Source: DASYKT01 sp963718105
GTDB lineage: Bacteria > Acidobacteriota > Blastocatellia > Pyrinomonadales > Pyrinomonadaceae
Assembly: GCA_963718105.1 (NCBI GenBank)
Contig: OY970352.1
Location: 3,596,001 to 3,660,000, forward strand
Direction: 5' to 3'
Length of the DNA: 64,000 nt
Shown one piece after another: positions 59,407-64,000 of this stretch. Position 1 is the first letter of the stretch. Every line of letters begins with the position of its first letter. The position numbers were made by a program, and so were the translations under genes. The notes below the pieces were generated by a model, which did no database searches, was not told the DNA's origin, and saw only the letters and a list, made by a program, of their open reading frames with translations.

Positions 59407-60459
59407 ATGTCGATGGAACGCACAGAAAAAGCTACTCCAAAGCGGCGGCAAGACGCGCGCAAAAAGGGGCAGATAGCCCGCGGGCCGGAGCTTCCCGCGG
59501 CGGCGGCATTTCTGGGCGGGCTGACAGTGATGAGTTTTATCGGGCGCGACCTGGTCGGCGCGATCGGGAAATATATCAGCACTTCGTCTTCGTCGGTATT
59601 TGCCGGCAGCGAGCTTAATGTGGCTGACGTACAGATGCTTTTTTTCGATGCGGCAAAAGTTTTTGCGCTGCTGGTGATGCCGATAGTGGCGGTAGCGATG
59701 ACCGCCAGCCTGGCGGGAAACTTTGCCCAGGGCGGTTTGTCATTGACCGTTGAAGCTTTCAAACCTAAAGCCGATAAATTTAACCCGGCCAAAAATATCA
59801 AAAAGGTTTTCGGGCTCGACTCGCTGGTGAACCTCGCCAAAACGCTGGTGAAATTTCTGCTGCTAAGCGTAGTGGTCTGGAGCGCGCTGGCGCCGGTAAT
59901 TTCCGATGCGCCGACCCTGATAAATGCGCCGCTTAACACCGTGGCATTCAAGCTCGGCGAAACGATCTTTACCATCGCGATCCGCTGCGCGCTGGTCATG
60001 GTTTTGATGGCGGCAGCCGACTATGGCTACCAATGGTACAAAAATGAAAAGTCGATGAAAATGACCAAGCAGGAAGTGCGCGACGAATTCAAGGAGCAGG
60101 AAGGCGACCCGATGGTCAAGGGACAGCGCCGCCGCAATGCCCGGATGCTGGTGCAAAAACGCTCGCTCGCCGCCGTGCCGACAGCTTCGGTCGTGATAAC
60201 GAACCCGACCCATTTTGCCGTCGCCATCCGTTATGACCGCGACAAGGACGCCGCGCCGGTGGTCGTCGCCAAAGGCGCTGACAACATTGCCGCCAAGATC
60301 CGTTCCATCGCCAACGAAAATAACGTTCCGCTGATCGAAAACAAACCCCTGGCGCGGGCGCTCTACGCAACGGTAGAGCCAAATCAGATGATCCCGGTCG
60401 AATTTTTCAGCGCGGTGGCGGAAGTATTAGCCTACGTTTTTAGACAAAAAGGCCATTAG
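59407..60459 (+). CDS. flhB: Flagellar export switch protein FlhB
   Basis: 350 residues. The N-terminal TEKATPKRRQDARKKGQIARGPEL, four helices, then a cytoplasmic autocleavage domain with NPTH at residues 266-269 (VVITNPTHFAVAIRYDRDKDAAPVVVAKGADNIAAKIR). Autocleavage between Asn and Pro and interaction with FliK switch export from rod/hook to filament proteins. Last gene of the flagellar cluster. Confidence 0.97.
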   Translation: MSMERTEKATPKRRQDARKKGQIARGPELPAAAAFLGGLTVMSFIGRDLVGAIGKYISTSSSSVFAGSELNVADVQMLFFDAAKVFALLVMPIVAVAMTASLAGNFAQGGLSLTVEAFKPKADKFNPAKNIKKVFGLDSLVNLAKTLVKFLLLSVVVWSALAPVISDAPTLINAPLNTVAFKLGETIFTIAIRCALVMVLMAAADYGYQWYKNEKSMKMTKQEVRDEFKEQEGDPMVKGQRRRNARMLVQKRSLAAVPTASVVITNPTHFAVAIRYDRDKDAAPVVVAKGADNIAAKIRSIANENNVPLIENKPLARALYATVEPNQMIPVEFFSAVAEVLAYVFRQKGH

Positions 60460-60529
60460 GCGAGGTTATAGACGCTATAATTAAACACAGTTTTTTATTT
60501 ATAAATCGTTATTTAAACGTTAATAGGGG

Positions 60530-60558
60530 TTGAAATAAACAAGTAAACTTGCTATATA
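60530..60558 (+). promoter_or_regulatory. Possible sigma-70 promoter for the hybrid kinase
   Basis: TTGAAA (60530-60535), 17 bases, then TATATA (60553-60558), about 35 bp before the ATG 60592, in an AT-rich stretch after flhB. Confidence 0.5.
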
Positions 60559-60591
60559 TTGCTCGTCTTTTGCTGAACCCCCCTGCAAGAC

Positions 60592-63345
60592 ATGGAAAAT
60601 AGGTCAGGCTTTTTCATTAGCAATAGTGCTTTTGGAAGTGCGCTCTCAAGGTCAGATTTAAACGAAGACTACGAATACCGAATAAGCGAATCCATCTCAC
60701 TTCCCTTGTTTGTCGTAGATGTACAGGACTGTCTGCTCTTCACCAACGACGCAGCCCTGGCCTACACCGGTTATTCCAAAGACGAACTCTACGGGAAACC
60801 GGCCACGGACATTTTCCGCGCCGAAGACCTCAGACAGCTTTCCGGCTCACACAAAAAAGGACAAAAATTCGAAGTTCCCCTGCGGCATCACGACGGCACG
60901 ACCCTCTGGGCAGAGGTCTATCCGAGCCCGCTGCGCAACGGTTCGCTGGAACTGCTCGTCTTTGACATCACCGGTTACAAAAATCAGATCTCGGCCCTGT
61001 CGGAAGAAAAAGAGTTTGTCGGATCGGCCATAAACAGCCTGCCGGGCATCTTTTATCTGATCAGTATGGACCGGCAGTTTCTGCGCTGGAACGAAAACTT
61101 CCGGACGCTTTCGGGTTACACCGATGAAGAGATCTCGCAGATGCACCCGTCGCAGTTTTTTGCGGAAGAAGACCGCGAATATATCGGCGGAAGGATTAGA
61201 GAGGTCTTTGAAAAGGGCGAATCAACCGCCCAGAAAGATTTCTTAACGAAGGACGGAAGACGGATCCCTCACTTCTTTACCGGAAGCCGCATCGTCTTTG
61301 ACGATCAGCCTTGCATTGTCGGGATGGGAATAGATATTTCCGCCCGCCTGCAAGCGGAAAAAGAAAGCCTCAAACTGGCCTCGCTGGTGACCTCTTCGGG
61401 TGACGCCATTATGAGCATGGATATGGACGGCAATATCGAAAGCTGGAATGAAGGCGCCGCGTCGCTTTACGGTTATCATGCCAGCGAAATTGTCGGCCGT
61501 CATATGTCGCTTTTAATTCCCGCCGACCGCCGGAAAGAAGAAAGCGAAATAATGAACCGGATCAAGGAAGATAAGCGGGTGAACCATTATGAAACCGTCC
61601 GCCTGCGAAAAGGCGGCACGCCGGTCCCGGTCTCGCTTACCGTTTCTCCGATCAAAGATCTTCACGGGCAGATCGTCGGCGCTTCAAAGATCGCGCGCGA
61701 CATCACCCGGCGCAAGCGGACCGAAGACGCGCTGCGCGAATCCGAACAGCGTTACCGGGCGTTTATCAAACAAAGCAGCGAAGGCATCTGGCGGTTTGAG
61801 ATCAGCGATCCGATCGCGGCCGATCTTCCGCTCTCCGCGCAGGTGGAAGGCATCTTTCGCGACGGGCATCTGGCGGAATGCAATCTGGCGATCGCGAAAC
61901 AATACAAACGCTCGAGCCTGGATGAACTCTACGGCGCCACGATCGAAACTCTTCTGCCGCGTTTTCAGGATTCAAATGTCCAGCTTCTGGAAGCGTTCGT
62001 TAAAAGCAATTATCAACTGAGCACTTACGAAACCCGCTTTATCGATAACGAAGGCGATGAATATTTCTTTCTTAACAACCTGACCGGGATCCTCGATAAC
62101 GGAAAGCTGGTCCGCATCTGGGGCACGCGGGAAGATATCACGGCGGCCCGGCAGGCCGAGAACGCCTACCAGGAATCTGAGAACCAACTGCGCCAATCGC
62201 AGAAAGTGGAAGCGCTGGGAAGGCTGGCCGGCGGGATCGCGCATGACTTTAACAATTTTCTGGCGGTGATAATGCTGCACATAGATATGCTCAACCTGCA
62301 GCTCGCGGCGGACAGCCCCTTGCGCTACCGCATCGGCGAGATAAAGACCGTCACCGATAACGCTGCGGAAATGGTGAAGCAATTACTGGCCTACGGGCGC
62401 AAACAGACAATGCAGCCCCGTCCATCGGTCCTTAACGACGTTATCCGCGAATTCGTCAAGATCGCAAAACCTCTTACGGGAGACAATATCGAAGTCGATC
62501 TGCAACTTGCCGAAGGCCTCGGCGTTTGCTTTGTCGATCCGCACCAGATCACGCAGATACTGATGAACCTGGCGGTCAATTCCCGCGACGCGATGCCAAA
62601 AGGCGGCGTGATAAAGTTTGAAACCTTTAACACCGAAGTGACCGAGCACACGCAGATACATAAAGCACAGCCGTTCGGCCCGTACGTGCAGATGAATGTC
62701 ACGGACACCGGAACGGGAATGGACGCCGCCACGCAGACGCATATATTCGAGCCCTTCTTTACCAGCAAAGACGCCGGAAAAGGAACCGGGCTCGGGCTCT
62801 CGACCGTGTACGGGATCGTCAAACAGTCGAACGGTTTTATCTGGGTCGACAGCAGCCCCGGCGAAGGCGCATGCTTTAAGTTATTCTTCCCGCAGATCGC
62901 CAATGCCGCGCCTGCGCCGGCCGAGCGGGAAACTTACGAAACTTCCGTGGACGCGATGCCCCAGGGAAATGAAACCATTCTGCTGGTCGAAGATGAAAGC
63001 CAGATCCGGCACGTGGCGGTGGAAGTTTTGACACTGCTGGGTTACAAGGTCCTGGAAGCAGGCAACGGTATTCAGGCGCTGCAGTTGGCGGAACTGGTCA
63101 AGGAGCCGGTGCATCTTCTTTTAACGGACGTGGTAATGCCGAAGATGAACGGCCAGGACATGGCCGATAAGCTCAAAAAATTTCACCCTGAAAGCTCGGT
63201 GCTCTTTATGTCCGGCTACACGGGCGACATAATCGCCACCGAAGGGTTCCTCGAAAAGAATGTGAATTTCCTCGGCAAGCCATTTACCCCGCAAACACTC
63301 GCCCTAAAGGTCAGAGAAGTACTCGATTCCAGAACTGCGCATTAG
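60592..63345 (+). CDS. PAS-rich hybrid sensor histidine kinase
   Basis: 917 residues, no clear membrane helix, so probably cytoplasmic. Four PAS-like domains (about 30-130, 145-255, 265-385 and 390-525). HisKA phospho-acceptor His551 in GRLAGGIAHDFNNFLAVI. HATPase with N-box NLAVNSRDAM, then DTGTGMD and GKGTGLGLSTVYGIV. C-terminal receiver with phospho-Asp846 in LLTDVVMPKMNG and Lys in FLGKPFTP. Signals unknown. Being next to the flagellar cluster, it might feed the FlrC-like regulator, though its attached receiver and own promoter allow other roles. Confidence 0.93.
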   Translation: MENRSGFFISNSAFGSALSRSDLNEDYEYRISESISLPLFVVDVQDCLLFTNDAALAYTGYSKDELYGKPATDIFRAEDLRQLSGSHKKGQKFEVPLRHHDGTTLWAEVYPSPLRNGSLELLVFDITGYKNQISALSEEKEFVGSAINSLPGIFYLISMDRQFLRWNENFRTLSGYTDEEISQMHPSQFFAEEDREYIGGRIREVFEKGESTAQKDFLTKDGRRIPHFFTGSRIVFDDQPCIVGMGIDISARLQAEKESLKLASLVTSSGDAIMSMDMDGNIESWNEGAASLYGYHASEIVGRHMSLLIPADRRKEESEIMNRIKEDKRVNHYETVRLRKGGTPVPVSLTVSPIKDLHGQIVGASKIARDITRRKRTEDALRESEQRYRAFIKQSSEGIWRFEISDPIAADLPLSAQVEGIFRDGHLAECNLAIAKQYKRSSLDELYGATIETLLPRFQDSNVQLLEAFVKSNYQLSTYETRFIDNEGDEYFFLNNLTGILDNGKLVRIWGTREDITAARQAENAYQESENQLRQSQKVEALGRLAGGIAHDFNNFLAVIMLHIDMLNLQLAADSPLRYRIGEIKTVTDNAAEMVKQLLAYGRKQTMQPRPSVLNDVIREFVKIAKPLTGDNIEVDLQLAEGLGVCFVDPHQITQILMNLAVNSRDAMPKGGVIKFETFNTEVTEHTQIHKAQPFGPYVQMNVTDTGTGMDAATQTHIFEPFFTSKDAGKGTGLGLSTVYGIVKQSNGFIWVDSSPGEGACFKLFFPQIANAAPAPAERETYETSVDAMPQGNETILLVEDESQIRHVAVEVLTLLGYKVLEAGNGIQALQLAELVKEPVHLLLTDVVMPKMNGQDMADKLKKFHPESSVLFMSGYTGDIIATEGFLEKNVNFLGKPFTPQTLALKVREVLDSRTAH

Positions 63346-63357
63346 ACGTTTATAGTC

Positions 63358-63380
63358 GGAGCGCGGACGGCTCGTCCGCA
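63358..63380. repeat. Single end of the GGGAGCGCGGACGGCTCG element (copy 6, decayed)
   Basis: GGAGCGCGGACGGCTCGTCC then GCA is the left arm. The right arm is reduced at best to GGGCGCTCCC near 63489-63498. Between them are small palindromes (CTCCTTACCAAGGAG, CACGCGCTTCGCGTG). No gene is seen in 63346-63921 apart from these repeats. Confidence 0.65.
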
Positions 63381-63572
63381 AACAAACTCCCCTCCTTACC
63401 AAGGAGGGGTGGCACGCGCTTCGCGTGACGGGGTGGTTCTCTCTTCTGCGGCAGAGCCGCAAGGTAAAGGCGCGGCCGTAAGAATCCGGGCGCTCCCGGG
63501 TCAATGCAAAACTCGCCAAAATTTCAACCGATGTGATCATTGATGATGAGAGAGATTTGCCTAAGGTTTTTA

Positions 63573-63688
63573 AGAGTGGGCGCGGGGCGATCCTTCCCGA
63601 CCTGAGAGGTGATCAAACCTGCGTGATCAATATTAAAAATTCAAGTAAATAAATTTGCAGTCCGGAAGGGTTGCTTGCGCCCGCTCTT
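63573..63688. repeat. GCGGGCGCAAGC/CCCTTCC inverted-repeat element
   Basis: Left arm GAGTGGGCGCGGGGCGATCC then TTCCCGACCTGAGAG; right arm GGAAGGGTTGCTTGCGCCCG then CTC. The core AAATAAATTTGCAGTC is identical to that of the element at 6441-6546, so the two are copies of one mobile-like unit 57 kb apart. Confidence 0.8.
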
Positions 63689-63727
63689 AATTTTTAGCCC
63701 AAAGATTCTAAACAGGAAATGGAGTCG

Positions 63728-63826
63728 GAACCGGGAACGGTAGTGACCGGGTTTCTTATCAATGGGCTAGATGCTATTCGTTTCTTTCGCTACGCTCATT
63801 TACCCGGTCGCTACCGCTCCCGGTTC
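63728..63826. repeat. GAACCGGGAACGGTAGTGACCGGGT inverted-repeat element (family ACCCGGTCGCTACCG)
   Basis: The arms at 63728-63752 and 63802-63826 are 25-bp imperfect inverted repeats, with TTTCTT-type AT-rich centre. A single arm lies at 18795-18819. Confidence 0.75.
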
Positions 63827-63921
63827 TGACCTCATTCTCCACTTGCTATCTTCAAATCCACTGGCACACCCTGGAACAGTTCCACATTTCCACCTGCGAT
63901 CCCCTGCTGTAAAATAAAGAA

Positions 63922-64000
63922 ATGACAAGCACGATCAAGGTTCGCTCTACCGAGCGCGAAGAGATGATCGACATTACTTCCGATGTCGAAAAGGTCCTGA
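63922..64000 (+). CDS. YjbQ/UPF0047-family protein, 5' end only
   Basis: The 26 residues seen begin MTSTIKVRSTEREEMIDITS and match the conserved start of YjbQ-type proteins (full length about 130-140 aa), some of which have secondary thiamine-phosphate synthase activity. The window ends in codon 27. The call rests on this N-terminus alone. Confidence 0.6.
   Translation, partial: MTSTIKVRSTEREEMIDITSDVEKVL

Noticed and set aside
59751..59777. Sigma-28-like TGAAGCTT-N11-GCCGATAA inside flhB
   Set aside because: The -35 box matches 6 of 8 and it lies in the middle of a coding region with no downstream late gene; probably chance.
57532..60459. FliPQR-FlhB genes as a non-flagellar type III injectisome
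   Set aside because: They sit in a complete flagellar cluster with rod, hook, filament and motor genes; no secretin or needle genes are present.

Overview
The window is chromosomal DNA of a diderm, motile bacterium. Gene style and the many short palindromic intergenic repeats resemble Acidobacteriota of the class Blastocatellia (Pyrinomonadales-like); this placement is inference. A delta-60/FG-GAP secreted protein also fits. L-ring and P-ring genes (flgH, flgI) show an outer membrane. No rRNA, tRNA, CRISPR array, transposase or prophage gene was seen.

Region 1 (1-19.5 kb) is housekeeping and accessory. It holds purF, a rhodanese lipoprotein with an in-frame UGA at its catalytic Cys position (candidate selenoprotein), a half-size GDT1/TMEM165 Mn transporter with an unknown partner, an APC amino-acid permease, small secreted proteins, a saccharopine-dehydrogenase-like enzyme, an AraC regulator, a YdcF-like protein, a GNAT acetyltransferase, a CstA peptide/pyruvate-type transporter, a large secreted repeat protein, a DUF1003 membrane protein, a K+-dependent-type membrane pyrophosphatase and a spermidine-synthase-like protein. 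Nearly every gap carries a dispersed inverted-repeat element; at least ten families are seen.

Region 2 (19.7-60.5 kb) is one almost uninterrupted flagellar cluster: flhA-flhF-flhG-fliA-fliM-fliN-(DUF2802-like)-flgF-flgG-flgA-flgH-flgI-flgJ-flgM-flgN-flgK-flgL-fliW-csrA-motA-motB-fliC-flaG-fliD-fliS-two FliT-like genes, a divergent sigma-54 activator of FlrC type, then flgB-flgC-fliE-fliF-fliG-fliH-fliI-fliJ-fliK-flgD-flgE-motA2-motB2-fliL-fliN2-fliO-fliP-fliQ-fliR-flhB. Export gate, ATPase complex, basal body, rings, hook, filament, chaperones, two stators and regulators are all present; chemotaxis genes are absent. Sequence signals suggest a hierarchy. Sigma-54 type promoters precede flhA, flgB and fliL. 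FliA (sigma-28) type promoters precede flgM, fliC, fliS and a short terminated transcript after flgE. FlgM inhibits FliA, and FliW/CsrA act on fliC, whose leader carries two GGA-loop hairpins.

Region 3 (60.5-64 kb) has a multi-PAS hybrid histidine kinase, a repeat-rich gap and the start of a YjbQ-family gene cut by the window end.
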